From Megaustenia siamemsis (lineage: Eukaryota > Mollusca > Gastropoda > Stylommatophora > Ariophantidae): 64,000 bases of DNA. The notes under the pieces are model-generated. The model saw only the letters and a list, made by a program, of their open reading frames with translations, was not told the DNA's origin and did not search any database. The stretch covers positions 65,914,375 to 65,978,374 of the forward strand of contig JAVIAB010000046.1 of NCBI GenBank assembly GCA_032433765.1, in the 5' to 3' direction. Of the stretch, positions 12,801 to 27,800 are shown in pieces (position 1 is the first letter of the stretch; each line of letters starts with the position of its first letter). A program made the translations under genes and the position numbers.

Positions 12801-15800
12801 CATTGTTCTGTGTTGTTCTTGTTGTTGTTGATCACATTGTTCTGTGTTGTTGTTGTTGTTGTTGCTGATCACATTGTTCTGTGTTGTTCTTGTTGTTGTT
12901 GATCACATTGTTCTGTGTTGTTGTTGTTGATGTTGTTGATCACATTGTTCTGTGTTGTTGTTGTTGTTGTTGTTGTTGCTGATCACATTGTTCTGTGTTG
13001 TTGTTGTTGTTGTTGCTGATCACATGTTCTGTGTTGTTGTTGTTGATGTTGTTGATCACATTGTTCTGTGTTGTTGTTGTTGATGTTGTTGATCACATTG
13101 TTCTGTGTTGTTGTTGTTGTTGTTGATCAGATTGTTCACTGTTGTTGTTGATGTTGTTCATTTTGTTCTTTGTTATTGATCTGATTGTTCTCTGTTGTTG
13201 TTGTTGATCAGATTGTTCTGTGTTGTTCTTGTTGTTGATCAGATTGTTCCCTGTTGTTGATGTTGTTCATTTTTTCCTTTTTTGTTGATCAGAATGTTCT
13301 CTGTTGTTCCTGTTGTTGTTTATCAGATTGTTCTTGTTGTTGATCAGATTGTTCTCTGTTGTTCTTGTTGTTGTTGATCAGATTGTTCTCTGTTGTTCTT
13401 GTTGTTGTTGATCAGATTGTTCTCTGTTGTTGTTTTTGTTGATTAGATTGTTCTGTGTTGTTCTTGTTGTTGTTGATCAGATTGTTCTGTGTTGTTCTTG
13501 TTGTTGTTGATCAGATTGTTCTGTATTGTTCTTGTTGTTGATCAGATTGTTCTCTGTTGTTGTTGATCAGATTGTTCTGTGTTGTTCTTGTTGTTGTTGA
13601 TCAGATTGTTCTCTCTTGTTGTTGTTGATCAGATTGTTCTGTGTTGTTCTTGTTGTTGTTGATCAGATTGTTCTCTCTTGTTGTTGTTGATCAGATTGTT
13701 CTGTGTTGTTCTTGTTGTTGTTGATCAGATTGTTCTGTGTTGTTCTTGTTGTTGTTGATCAGATTGTTCTGTATTGTTCTTGTTATTGATCAGATTGTTC
13801 TCTGTTGTTGTTGATCAGATTGTTCTGTGTTGTTCTTGTTGTTGTTGTTGTTGTTCAGATTGTTCTCTCTTGTTGTTGTTGATCAGATTGTTCTGTGTTG
13901 TTGTTGTTGCTGATCACATTGTTCTGTGTTGTTGTTGTTGATGTTGTTGATCACATTGTTCTGTGTTGTTGTTGTTGATGTTGTTGATCACATTGTTCTG
14001 TGTTGTTGTTGTTGTTGTTGATCAGATTGTTCACTGTTGTTGTTGATGTTGTTCATTTTGTTCTTTGTTATTGATCTGATTGTTCTCTGTTGTTGTTGTT
14101 GATCAGATTGTTCTGTGTTGTTCTTGTTGTTGATCAGATTGTTCCCTGTTGTTGATGTTGTTCATTTTTTCCTTTTTTGTTGATCAGAATGTTCTCTGTT
14201 GTTCCTGTTGTTGTTTATCAGATTGTTCTTGTTGTTGATCAGATTGTTCTCTGTTGTTCTTGTTGTTGTTGATCAGATTGTTCTCTGTTGTTCTTGTTGT
14301 TGTTGATCAGATTGTTCTCTGTTGTTGTTTTTGTTGATTAGATTGTTCTGTGTTGTTCTTGTTGTTGTTGATCAGATTGTTCTGTGTTGTTCTTGTTGTT
14401 GTTGATCAGATTGTTCTCTCTTGTTGTTGTTGATCAGATTGTTCTGTGTTGTTCTTGTTGTTGTTGATCAGATTGTTCTCTCTTGTTGTTGTTGATCAGA
14501 TTGTTCTGTGTTGTTCTTGTTGTTGTTGATCAGATTGTTCTGTGTTGTTCTTGTTGTTGTTGATCAGATTGTTCTGTATTGTTCTTGTTATTGATCAGAT
14601 TGTTCTCTGTTGTTGTTGATCAGATTGTTCTGTGTTGTTCTTGTTGTTGTTGTTGTTCAGATTGTTCTCTCTTGTTGTTGTTGATCAGATTGTTCTGTGT
14701 TGTTCTTGTTGTTGTTGTTGTTCAGATTGTTCTCTGTTGTTCTTTTTGTTGTTGATCAGATTGTTCTCTGTTGTTCTTGTTGTTGATCAGATTGTTCTCT
14801 GTTGTTCTTGTTGTTGTTGATCAGATTGTTCTCTGTTGTTCTTGTTGTTGTTGATCAGATTGTTCTCTGTTGTTGTTTTTGTTGATTAGATTGTTCTGTG
14901 TTGTTCTTGTTGTTGTTGATCAGATTGTTCTGTGTTGTTTTTGTTGTTGTTGATCAGATTGTTCTGTATTGTTCTTGTTGTTGATCAGATTGTTCTCTGT
15001 TGTTGTTGATCAGATTGTTCTGTGTTGTTCTTGTTGTTGTTCAGATTGTTCTCTCTTGTTGTTGTTGATCAGATTGTTCTGTGTTGTTCTTGTTGTTGTT
15101 GATCAGATTGTTCTCTCTTGTTGTTGTTGATCAGATTGTTCTGTGTTGTTCTTGTTGTTGTTGATCAGATTGTTCTCTCTTGTTGTTGTTGATCAGATTG
15201 TTCTGTGTTGTTCTTGTTGTTGTTGATCAGATTGTTCTGTGTTGTTCTTGTTGTTGTTGATCAGATTGTTCTGTATTGTTCTTGTTATTGATCAGATTGT
15301 TCTCTGTTGTTGTTGATCAGATTGTTCTGTGTTGTTCTTGTTGTTGTTGTTGTTCAGATTGTTCTCTCTTGTTGTTGTTGATCAGATTGTTCTGTGTTGT
15401 TCTTGTTGTTGTTGTTGTTCAGATTGTTCTCTGTTGTTCTTTTTGTTGTTGATCAGATTGTTCTCTGTTGTTCTTGTTGTTGATCAGATTGTTCTCTGTT
15501 GTTCTTGTTGTTGTTGATCAGATTGTTCTCTGTTGTTCTTGTTGTTGTTGATCAGATTGTTCTCTGTTGTTGTTTTTGTTGATTAGATTGTTCTGTGTTG
15601 TTCTTGTTGTTGTTGATCAGATTGTTCTGTGTTGTTTTTGTTGTTGTTGATCAGATTGTTCTGTATTGTTCTTGTTGTTGATCAGATTGTTCTCTGTTGT
15701 TGTTGATCAGATTGTTCTGTGTTGTTCTTGTTGTTGTTCAGATTGTTCTCTCTTGTTGTTGTTGATCAGATTGTTCTGTGTTGTTGTTGTTGTTGTTCAG

Positions 15801-18800
15801 ATTGTTCTCTGTTGTTGTTGTTGATCAGATTGTTCTGTGTTGTTGTTGTTGTTCAGATTGTTCTCTGTTGTTGTTGTTGATCAGATTGTTCTCTGTTGTT
15901 GTTGTTGATCAGATTGTTCTCTGTTCTTGTTGTTGTTGTTCAGATTGTTCTCTGTTGTTGTTGTTGATCAGATTGTTCTCTGTTGTTGTTGTTGATCAGA
16001 TTGTTCTCTGTTGTTGTTGTTGTTGTTCAGATTGTTCTCTGTTGTTGTTGTTGATCAGATTGTTCTCTGTTGTTGTTGTTGATCAGATTGTTCTCTGTTG
16101 TTGTTGTTGTTGTTCAGATTGTTCTCTGTTGTTGTTGTTGATCAGATTGTTCTCTCTTGTTGTTGATCAGATTGTTATATAAGTTTAGTGTTGACTTTTG
16201 TTGGTTTTTGTTATAGAAGTTTAGTGTTGACTTTTGTTGGTTCTTGTTATAAAAGTTTAGTATTGACTTTTGTTGGTTCTTGTTATAGAAGTTTAGTATT
16301 GACTTTTGTTGGTTCTTGTTATAGAAGTTTAGTGTTGACTTTTGTTGGTTTTTGTAGAAACACATTTAGGTTATAATCAAAATGGTAGCTGGATTTGATT
16401 TGATTGCTCTTGTCTCCTCTAGGCTCGGAAGATGCTTGCTGCCATGAAACATGAGAAGAGAGTGCTGTGGGCTAATGGAGTCATCTACAAATATCATCGG
16501 GGCTGGAAGGTTAGGCAGCAGTATCGTCCAAAGTTCCGACGGATTGCTGGACCCAAAATTTCACGGTTCATGATCACAGCTTTGGTAGGTTCATAGGAAT
16601 CAAGGAAAGAGTTGATTCATAATGTTTATCAATCTAAACAATCACAGAGTTGTTACATAACTTTTGTCAATCTAAACAAACACAGAGTTGTTATATAACT
16701 TTTGTCAATCTAAACAAACACAGAGTTGTTATATAACTTTTGTCAATCTAAACAAACACAGAGTTGTTATATAACTTTTGTCAATCTAAACAAACACAGA
16801 GTTGTTATATAACTTTTGTCAATCTAAACAAACACAGAGTTGTTATATAACTTTTGTCAATCTAAACAAACACAGAGTTGTTATATAACTTTTGTCAATC
16901 TAAACAAACACAGAGTTGTTATATAACTTTTGTCAATCTAAACAAACACAGAGTTGTTATATAACTTTTGTCAATCTAAACAAACACAGAGTTGTTATAT
17001 AACTTTTGTCAATCTAAACAAACACAGAGTTGTTATATAACTTTTGTCAATCTAAACAAACACAGAGTTGTTATATAACTTTTGTCAATCTAAACAAACA
17101 CAGAGTTGTTATACAACTTTTGTCAATCTAAACAAACACAGAGTTGTTATATAACTTTTGTCATTCTAAAAAAACACAGAGTTGTTACATAACTTTTGTC
17201 AACCTAAACAAACACAGAGTTGTTACATAACTTTTGTCAACCTAAACAAACACAGAGTTGTTACATAACTTTTGTCAACCTAAACAAACACAGAGTTGTT
17301 ATATAACTTTTGTCAATCTAAACAAACACAGAGTTGTTACATAACTTTTGTCAACCTAAACAAACACAGAGTTGTTACATAACTTTTGTCAATCTAAACA
17401 AACACAGAGTTGTTACATAACTTTTGTCAACCTAAACAAACACAGAGTTGTTACATAACTTTTGTCAATCTAAACAATCTTACCTGTATCTGTTGTACCT
17501 CCTTACCTGTATCTGTTGTACCTCCTTGCCTGTATCTGTTGTACCTCCTTGCCTGTATCTGTTGTACCTCCTTGCCTGTATCTGTTGTACCTCCTTGCTT
17601 GTATCTGTTGTACCTCCTTGCCTGTATCTGTTATACCTCCTTACCTGTATCTGTTGTACCTCCTTGCCTGTATCTGTTGTACCTCCTTACCTGTATCTGT
17701 TGTACCTCCTTGCCTGTATCTGTTGTACCTCCTTACCTGTATCTGTTGTACCTCCTTGCCTGTATCTGTTGTACCTCCTTACCTGTATCTGTTGTACCTC
17801 CTTACCTGTATCTGTTGTACCTCCTTGCCTGTATCTGTTGTACCTCCTTTGTCTGCATCTGGTGTACTTTATTACATGTATCTGTTGTACCTCCTTACCT
17901 GTATCTGTTGTACCTCCTTGCCTGTATCTGTTGTACCTCCTTACCTGTATCTGTTGTACCTCCTTGCCTGTATCTGTTGTACTTTATTACCTGTATCTGT
18001 TGTACCTCCTTGCCTGTATCTGTTGTACTTTATTACCTGTATCTGTTGTACCTCCTTGCCTGTATCTGTTGTACTTTATTACCTGTATCTGTTGTACCTC
18101 CTTGCCTGTATCTGTTGTACCTCCTTACCTGTATCTGTTGTACCTCCTTGCCTGTATCTGTTGTACCTCCTTACCTGTATTTGTTGTACTTTATTACCTG
18201 TATCTGTTGTACCTCCTTGCCTGTATCTGTTGTACTTTATTACCTGTATCTGTTGTACCTCCTTACCTGTATCTGCTGTACTTTATTACCTGTATCTGTT
18301 GTACCTCCTTGCCTGTATCTGTTGTACTTTATTACCTGTATCTGTTGTACCTCCTTACCTGTATCTGTTGTACCTCCTTGCCTGTATCTGTTGTACCTCC
18401 TTACCTGTATCTGTTGTACCTCCTTACCTGTATCTGTTGTACCTCCTTGCCTGTATCTGTTGTACCTCCTTGCCTGTATCTGTTGTACCTTCTTACCTGT
18501 ATCTGTTGTACCTCCTTGCTTGTATCTGTTGTACCTCCTTGCCTGTATCTGTTGTACCTCCTTGTTTGTATCTGTTGTACCTCCTTGCCTGTATCTGTTG
18601 TACCTCCTTGCCTGTATCTGTTGTACCTCCTTGCTTGTATCTGCTGTACTTTATTACCTGTATCTGTTGTACCTCCTTGCCTGTATCTGCTGTACTTTAT
18701 TACCTGTATCTGTTGTACCTCCTTACCTGTATCTGTTGTACCTCGTTGCCTGTATCTGTTGTACCTCCTTACCTGTATCTGCTGTACTTTATTACCTGTA

Positions 18801-21800
18801 TCTGTTGTACCTCCTTGCCTGTATCTGTTGTACCTCCTTGCCTGTATCTGTTGTACCTCCTTGCCTGTATCTGTTGTACCTCCTTGTCTGTATCTGTTGT
18901 ACCTCCTTGTCTGTATCTGTTGTACCTCCTTGCCTGTATCTGTTGTACCTCCTTACCTGTATCTGCTGTACTTTATTACCTGTATCTGTTGTACCTCGTT
19001 GCCTGTATCTGTTGTACCTCCTTGCCTGTATCTGTTGTACCTCCTTGCCTGTATCTGTTGTACCTCCTTGCCTGTATCTGTTGTACCTCCTTGCCTGTAT
19101 CTGTTGTACCTCCTTGCCTGTATCTGTTGTACCTCCTTGCCTGTATCTGTTGTACCTCCTTGCCTGTATCTGTTGTACCTCCTTGCCTGTATCTGTTGTA
19201 CCTCCTATCTGTTATCAAAACTTTCACTTTTTTGTTGTCAAAGATATCATTGTACTGATAGACAGTTCTTGTTGATCTCCTATAAGTATATCAATCATGA
19301 TTGTCTGATATAAGCTGCAGTTGTCATTCAATCTTGAGTAATGATATCAAACATGATTGACTGATACAAGTGACAGTTGTCATTCAATCTCATGTAATTA
19401 TATCAATCATGATTGTCTGATATAAGCGACTGATGTCATTAAATCTTGTGTAATGAAATCAAACATGATTGTCTGACAGAAGCGACAGTTTTTGTTGAAG
19501 CTGAGACGGAACCTGCCACCGCTGGCTCCAATCCCCAACTGTACAGACTGGCCCTCATCACCAAAAAGATTCAAAGAAACCTCAGATTTGCTGAAGAAAA
19601 TCTTTCATCGATGGAGGGTAAGATCAATAGATTTTTATAATTTCACGGATTTCAAGATCAATAGATTTTTATAATTTCACGGATTTCTAACAAGTGTAGG
19701 TCACTCTTTGTACCTCAGACATAGATTGACCATTTCTAATGAGATCAGGGGCTATTACTATCTTTTTGTGGTGAGAGCTCTTGTATTTACATGTTGAACT
19801 CTTTCGGTGCTAAGACCTCAGTGACCCACCAGCACTAACCAACCAGCACTAACCAACCAACACTAACCAACAAACACTAACCAGCCAGCACTAACCAACC
19901 AGCACTAACCAACCAGCACTAACCAACCAACAAACACTAACCAGCCAGCACTAACCAACCAATAAACACTAACCAACCAGCACTAACCAACCAATAAACA
20001 CTAACCAACAAACACTAACCAGCCAGCACTAACCAACCAGCACTAACCAACCAGCACTAACCAACCAATAAACACTAACCAACCAGCACTAACCAACCAA
20101 TAAACACTAACCAACCAGCAATAACCAACCAACCAGCACTAACCAACCAGCACTAACCAGCCAGCACTAACCAACCAATAAACACTAACCAGCCAGCACT
20201 AACCAACCAGCACTAACCAACAAACACTAACCAACCAGCACTAACCAACCAACACTAACCAACCAATAAACACTAACCAGCCAGCACTAACCAGCCAGCA
20301 CTAACCAACCAACAAACACTAACCAGCCAGCACTAACCAACCAATAAACACTAACCAGCCAGCACTAACCAACAAACACTAACCAGCCAGCACTAACCAA
20401 CCAACAAACACTAACCAGCCAGCACTAACCAACCAATAAACACTAACCAGCCAGCACTAACCAACCAGCACTAACCAACCAACAAACACTAACCAGCCAG
20501 CACTAACCAACCAATAAACACTAACCAGCCAGCACTAACCAACCAGCACTAACCAACCAACAAACACTAACCAGCCAGCAATAACCAACCAGCACTAACC
20601 AACCAATAAACACTAACCAACCAGCACTAACCAACCAGCACTAACCAACCAACAAACACTTACCAGCCAGCACTAACCAACCAGCACTAACCAACCAATA
20701 AACACTAACCAACCAGCACTAACCAACCAGCACTAACCAGCCAGCACTAACTAGCCAGCACTAACCAACCAATAAACACTAACCAGCCAGCACTAACCAA
20801 CCAACAAACACTAACCAGCCAGCACTAACCAACCAGCACTAACCAGCCAGCACTAACCAACCAACAAACACTAACCAGCCAGCACTAACCAACCAGCACT
20901 AGCCAACCAACAAACACTAACCAGCCAGCACTAACCAACCAGCACTAACCAGCCAGCACTAACCAACCAGCACTAACCAGCCAGCACTAACCAACCAGCA
21001 CTAACCAACCAACAAACACTAACCAGCCAGCACTAACCAACCAGCACTAACCAACCAGCACTAACCAACCAGCACTAACCAGCCAGCACTAACCAACCAA
21101 CAAACACTAACCAGCCAGCACTAACCAACCAGCACTAACCAACCAGCACTAACCAGCCAGCACTAACCAACCAGCACTAACCAGCCAGCACTAACCAACC
21201 AACAAACACTAACCAGCCAGCACTAACCAACCAGCACTAACCAACCAGCACTAACCAACCAGCACTAACCAGCCAGCACTAACCAGCCAGCACTAACCAA
21301 CCAACAAACACTAACCAGCCAGCACTAACCAACCAGCACTAACCAACCAGCACTAACCAGCCAGCACTAACCAGCCAGCACTAACCAACCAGCACTAACC
21401 AGCCAGCACTAACCAACCAACAAACACTAACCAGCCAGCACTAACCAACCAACACTAACCAACCAACAAACACTAACCAGCCAGCACTAACCAACCAGCA
21501 CTAACCAACCAGCACTAAGTTTTTTGTTCAGACACCAAAGGCTGAGGTGTTCAAGTTGATAACTCGCTGATCACCTGAGCATATTTACTTGTTGTAACTA
21601 ATCATTTATCCTACATTACCATGTACTTAGCCATTTTTATGTGCTTGATAATAACATTTATATGCTTGATAATAACATTTATGTGCTTGATAATAAAATT
21701 TATATGCTTGATAATAACATTTATGTGCTTGATAGTAACATTTATATGCTTGATAATAAAATGTATGTGCTTGATAATAAAATTTATATGCTTGATAATA

Positions 21801-24800
21801 ACATTTATATGCTTGATAATAACATTTATATGCTTGATAATAAAATTTATGTGCTTGATAATAAAATTTATGTGCTTGATAGTAACATTTATATGCTTGA
21901 TAATAACATTTATATGCTTGATAATAACATTTATATGCTTGATAATAACATTTATATGCTTGATAGTAACATTTATATGCTTGATAGTAACATTTATGTG
22001 CTTGATAGTAACATTTATATGCTCCCTCTGAACCCACCCGGCACGGCTGCAAGATGACGATGAGTACAACTGGTACTGGCGGTCACACTGACAACTCCAG
22101 TACCTTCTTGGTTGGCACCAGGTGGTCTTTCTGAAACCACCCGGCTTTGCTGCAATATGATGATGATGATCACAGCTGGTACTGACGGTCACACTGACCG
22201 CTCTGCTGCACTATGATGATGATGATCGGCTGCCCAGGACCACTCAGGTTATTCTGAGCTCGCCCTGGTGTTCTCCAGGAGGAGGTAATTCCCTCCCTTG
22301 ATCGTGTAGTTTGGACTTCACGTTGTGCTGCTGTCACCTGCAACCCTTTTCTTGGCAGTTCTTCGCGAAGACAATATAGTGCCAAGACAAATGATGAAAC
22401 CAACTCTCTTGAACAGAACACAACTGAATTTAATTTTACACCAGGACCACATGCCTGGCCTCAACAATACATCTGTGACATCATGGCATGATATATAACA
22501 TTCTTGCAATTATACCGCTATCAACCCTCTACACAGGGTCGACACTATGATGTTCCCTAAGGTCACTTGTACAAATCTTGTATACAAATGGTTCTGATTA
22601 ATGTCTCTATGCTGCTACAATCGTCTACACATGGTCGAAGCTATGCTATTCTCTACTGTCTCCTGTACAAATCTTGTACACAAATGGTTCTGATTAATGT
22701 CTCTATGCGGCTAACAACCGTCTATACATGGCAGGAACTGTCTGTACCCTAAATCTCTTGCACATCGAGGTACATGATAGATTCACATTATCGTCTATTA
22801 ATGGCCACACTATCCTAGACAGACAAAACTCATGTACTACAAATTGTAGCTACACTACATTACTAATTGACTGGAGCATCATAACTCTTTCTGTCAATAC
22901 TACAAAGTTATGTCCATGGCACTGGACTCTAGCTAGTTCATATAATCACTTAGTATCACATTTGAATTGACTGGAGCATCATAACTCTTTCTGTCAATAA
23001 TATATAGTTATGTCCATGGCACTGGACTCTAGCTAGTTCATATAATCACTTAGTATCACATTTGAATTGACTGGAGTATCACCAACTCTTTCTGTCAATA
23101 CTACATAGTTATGTCCATGGCACTGGACTCTAACTAGTTCATATAATCACTTAGTATCACACTTTAATATCATTACCACCTATTTAAACACAAGTTAAAT
23201 ATCTCCTGAGAATTTACTATACTTAATCTCACAAGCCTTATCACTTACTGTCCTTTTAGAAACCACTTTCCACATCCTAACATAGAAGCTAACCTTCCCG
23301 CTAACGGTACCGTATTGTCGACATGACAACCTGTCCGCAACTAGCGCCCGCTGCCTGTCGAATGACCGTTCACTCCTCCAACCTTTTCTCTTCTGCCTTT
23401 AGTCTCGCTTTCGAAAAACCTTTGTCTCGAACCTGTTCACACGCACTTTCTCTATTTCCCGTGGAACATGAATTATACCCCGATCTCATCTCATCTGACC
23501 TTCACATATCCCCTCTCCGTCTTTTTAAACCGTGCCCTACTTCACAGTATTGAGAGAATTCAGTAGTGAAAGAATTCAGTATTGAGAACACTCTCAGATA
23601 CCTAGCTGATCCCGAATATAAAGATTTTTCTGTGTGTATGTGATTGTGTGCATGCTAAAGAGAGGTAGAGAAAGAAATGGCAGATGAATTTGTAGCGTTT
23701 ATTTTCTTTGTTTTCTTTTTCTAGTGTGCCAAGTATCGAAGTAAGCTCGATGATGCAACGAAAAATAGACTGCGAGAGAAAATGGTAGCCAGCAACTTGT
23801 TCAAAGGCAAGAAAGAATCGTACCAAGTCAGGTATGATGTCACTTCCTTCTTCATAACTGTCTCTCTGTCCCAATCACTTTCAGTGTCCCTGCTAACGAC
23901 GTGTACACTCCCACATATAATCCTTTAGCAGGATACCATGGACACGAGTCACTTCTCACACATCTAGACCATTATTGTTCATTTATTAAGCGATGTAACC
24001 AACATTTATCGCCATGACTTTTCTCAATTATATCCCTTCTCCTGGTTTTATGATTGTGCAAAGAAATTACGACAGCAGGTGGTTTTCTGTTGCCTTCCGT
24101 CGGTTTGTTTACGGTTGGCTCCACTAGCCTGTGACTAAAAAGTCTCCCCCACAAAACATTGGGGTTGTTTTACTTCAGGATATCCTCCTTTGCCTTTTAC
24201 TCTCCCGAGCTTACCTGCAGGACAGCCACAGGTTGTACTGCATACAGTAGCAGTCAAATTATTGCATACTGGAGCAGGTCAAATTACTGCATACAGTAGC
24301 AGTCAAATTATTGCATACTGGAGCAGGTCAAATTACTGCGTACAGTAGCAGTCAAATTACTGTGTACAGGAGCAGGTCAAATTACTGCATACAGGAGCAG
24401 TCAAATTACTGCATACAGTAGCAGGTCAAATTACTGTGTACAGGAGCAGTTCAAATTACCCGACCTGATACTATTTTATCCAGGCAAAAGTAGCTACCCA
24501 AAACATGAGGAAGATCCTATGTAATCCATTGTTGACAATAAAAAAAAGAGAGTCTTAAATGTTATGTAGAGCCAGTCTTAACATATGGATGTGAATCATG
24601 GACAGTAGGGTGATAACAGAAAAGAAGATCACTGGAGGCTGTAGAAATGTGGTTTTACAGAAGAATGTTGAGAATACCATAGACAGCTAAGAAGAGTAAT
24701 GAAAACGTTATGAAAGAGGCCAAAGCAAAAAGAGAGCTAATTTCCAATATTAGGAAAAAACAATCATCATTTTTGGCCATGTAATGAGAAGAGAACAACT

Positions 24801-27800
24801 GGAATATATTGTAACAACTGGGAAAATTGAGGGACGAAGAGATAGAGGGAAGCAAAGAGAAAAAATACCACAGACAGCTTGAGAGAATGGCTTGGCAGAA
24901 AGTCACAATAGAAATGATAAATACTATTGAGATCGAAAGTTTTGGAGAGACATGATCACCTACACCGGCAGACCTGGCACTTAATGATGATGACTGGTTT
25001 ATTCTTTGAGTTTTCTTGGCTACATTCAGGAAAAGTCAAATTGTGAATTTGAAGGCGTGACCAACATTTCACAAAAAATGGCATCAGGTGGAAAGCTATC
25101 GTTATTTTCTGCTGATAACTGTCGTGAAATAATCGGGAATGAAGAAACTTTGTGTGGTTCAGATAGTGAGGAATGAAGAAACTTTGTGTGGTTCAGATAG
25201 TGAGGAATGAAGAAACTTTGTGTGGTTCAGATAGTGAGGAATGAAGAAACTTTGTGTGGTTCAGATAGTGAGGAATGAAGAAACTTTGTGTGGTTCAGAT
25301 AGTGAGGAATGAAGAAACTTTGTGTGGTTCAGATAGTGAGGAATGAAGAAACTTGTGTGGTTCAGATAGTGAGGAATGAAGAAACTTTGTGTGGTTCAGA
25401 TAGTGAGGAATGAAGAAACTTTGTGTGGTTCAGATAGTGAGGAATGAAGAACTTTGTGTGGTTCAGATAGTGAGGAATGAAGAAACTTTGTGTGGTTCAG
25501 ATAGTGAGGAATGAAGAAACTTTGTGTGGTTCAGATAGTGAGGAATGAAGAAACTTTGTGTGGTTCAGATAGTGAGGAATGAAGAAACTTTGTGTGGTTC
25601 AGATAGTGAGGAATGAAGAAACTTTGTGTGGTTCAGGTAGTGAGGAATGAAGAAACTTTGTGTGGTTCAGGTAGTGAGAAATGAAGAAACTTTGTGTGGT
25701 TCAGATAGTGAGGAATGAAGAAACTTTGTGTGGTTCAGATAGTGAGGAATGAAGAAACTTTGTGTGGTTCAGATAGTGAGGAATGAAGAAACTTTGTGTG
25801 GTTCAGATAGTGAGGAATGAAGAAACTTTGTGTGGTTCAGATAGTGAGGAATGAAGAAACTTTGTGTGGTTCAGATAGTGAGGAATGAAGAAACTTTGTG
25901 TGGTTCAGATAGTGAGGAATGAAGAAACTTTGTGTGGTTCAGATAGTGAGGAATGAAGAAACTTTGTGTGGTTCAGATAGTGAGGAATGAAGAAACTTTG
26001 TGTGGTTCAGATAGTGAGGAATGAAGAAACTTTGTGTGGTTCAGATAGTGAGGAATGAAGAAACTTTGTGTGGTTCAGATAGTGAGGAATGAAGAAACTT
26101 TGTGTGGTTCAGATAGTGAGGAATGAAGAAACTTTGTGTGGTTCAGATAGTGAGGAATGAAGAAACTTTGTGTGGTTCAGATAGTGAGGAATGAAGAAAC
26201 TTTGTGTGGTTCAGATAGTGAGGAATGAAGAAACTTTGTGTGGTTCAGATAGTGAGGAATTAAGAAACTTTGTGTGGTTCAGATAGTGAGGAATGAAGAA
26301 ACTTTGTGTGGTTCAGATAGTGAGGAATGAAGAAACTTTGTGTGGTTCAGATAGTGAGGAATGAAGAAACTTTGTGTGGTTCAGATAGTGAGGAATGAAG
26401 AAACTTTGTGTGGTTCAGATAGTGAGGAATGAAGAAACTTTGTGTGGTTCAGATAGTGAGGAATGAAGAAACTTTGTGTGGTTCAGATAGTGAGGAATGA
26501 AGAAACTTTGTGTGGTTCAGATAGTGAGGAATGAAGAAACTTTGTGTGGTTCAGATAGTGAGGAATGAAGAAACTTTGTGTGGTTCAGATAGTGAGGAAT
26601 GAAGAAACTTTGTGTGGTTCAGATAGTGAGGAATGAAGAAACTTTGTGTGGTTCAGATAGTGAGGAATGAAGAAACTTTGTGTGGTTCAGATAGTGAGGA
26701 ATGAAGAAACTTTGTGTGGTTCAGATAGTGAGGAATGAAGAAACTTTGTGTGGTTCAGATAGTGAGGAATGAAGAAACTTTGTGTGGTTCAGATAGTGAG
26801 GAATTAAGAAACTTTGTGTGGTTCAGATAGTGAGGAATGAAGAAACTTTGTGTGGTTCAGATAGTGAGGAATGAAGAAACTTTGTGTGGTTCAGATAGTG
26901 AGGAATGAAGAAACTTTGTGTGGTTCAGATAGTGAGGAATGAAGAAACTTTGTGTGGTTCAGATAGTGAGGAATGAAGAAACTTTGTGTGGTTCAGATAG
27001 TGAGGAAGATGGTTTGGTATTAGTCTGATGATGTGTGTGTGTGTGTGTGTGTGTGTGCCTTCAGGAGAAAAATGTCACATTTCAGACAGTGACAACACCG
27101 TCTAATACTGTTTGGTCAAGTCTACAGTCGGGTCATGACCACTCTTTGGATGAGATTATATGGGGACCACTCTTTGGATGAGATTATATGTGGACCACTC
27201 TTTGGATGAGATTATATGGGTGGACCACTCTTTGGATGAGATTATATGGGTCAGGACCACTCTTTAAATGAGATTATATGAGGACCACACTTTGGATGAG
27301 ATTATATGTGGACCACACTTTGGATGAGATTATATGTGGACCACTCTTTGGATGAGATTATATGTGGACCACTCTTTGGATGAGATTATATGTGGACCAC
27401 TCTTTGGATGAGATTATATGTGGACCACTCTTTGGATGAGATTATATGTGGACCACTCGTTGGATGAGATTATATGGGTCAGGACCACTCTTTGGATGAG
27501 ATTATATGGGTCAGGACCACACTTTTGATGAGATTATATGTGGACCACACTTTGGAAGAGATTATATGGGTCAGGACCACTCATTGGATGAGATTATATG
27601 GGTCAGGACCACTCTTTGGATGAGATTATATGAGGACCACTCTTTGGATGAGATTATATGGTCAGGACCACTCTTTGGATGAGATTATATGGGTCAGGAC
27701 CACTCTTTGGATGAGATTATATGGGTCAGGACCACTCTTTGGATGAGATTATATGGATCAGGACCACTCTTTGGATGATATTACATCGGTCAGGACCACT

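Larger units (their letters stand above)
22024..23600. mobile_element. Complex island, probable decayed transposable element
   Basis: About 1.6 kb of higher-complexity DNA following the 21 bp array. It begins with a roughly 110 bp segment repeated about twice (CCACCCGGC..GCTGCAA.ATGATGATGATC, GGTACTG.CGGTCACACTGAC), contains the duplications listed below, and ends in a more GC-rich stretch with CGGTACCGTATTGTCGACAT. No reverse transcriptase or transposase motif was readable. An LTR-element or other TE remnant is my best guess. Confidence 0.25.

Noticed and set aside
17410..19313. Three overlapping ~600-codon frames of Cys/Leu/Val-rich repeats
   Set aside because: All three forward frames are open because the 23 bp unit lacks stops; identical peptides in each frame show it is a repeat artefact.
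19815..21520. Interstitial telomere repeat, because CTAACC recurs
   Set aside because: The unit is CAGCACTAACCAAC, not a run of CCCTAA; the hexamer is incidental.
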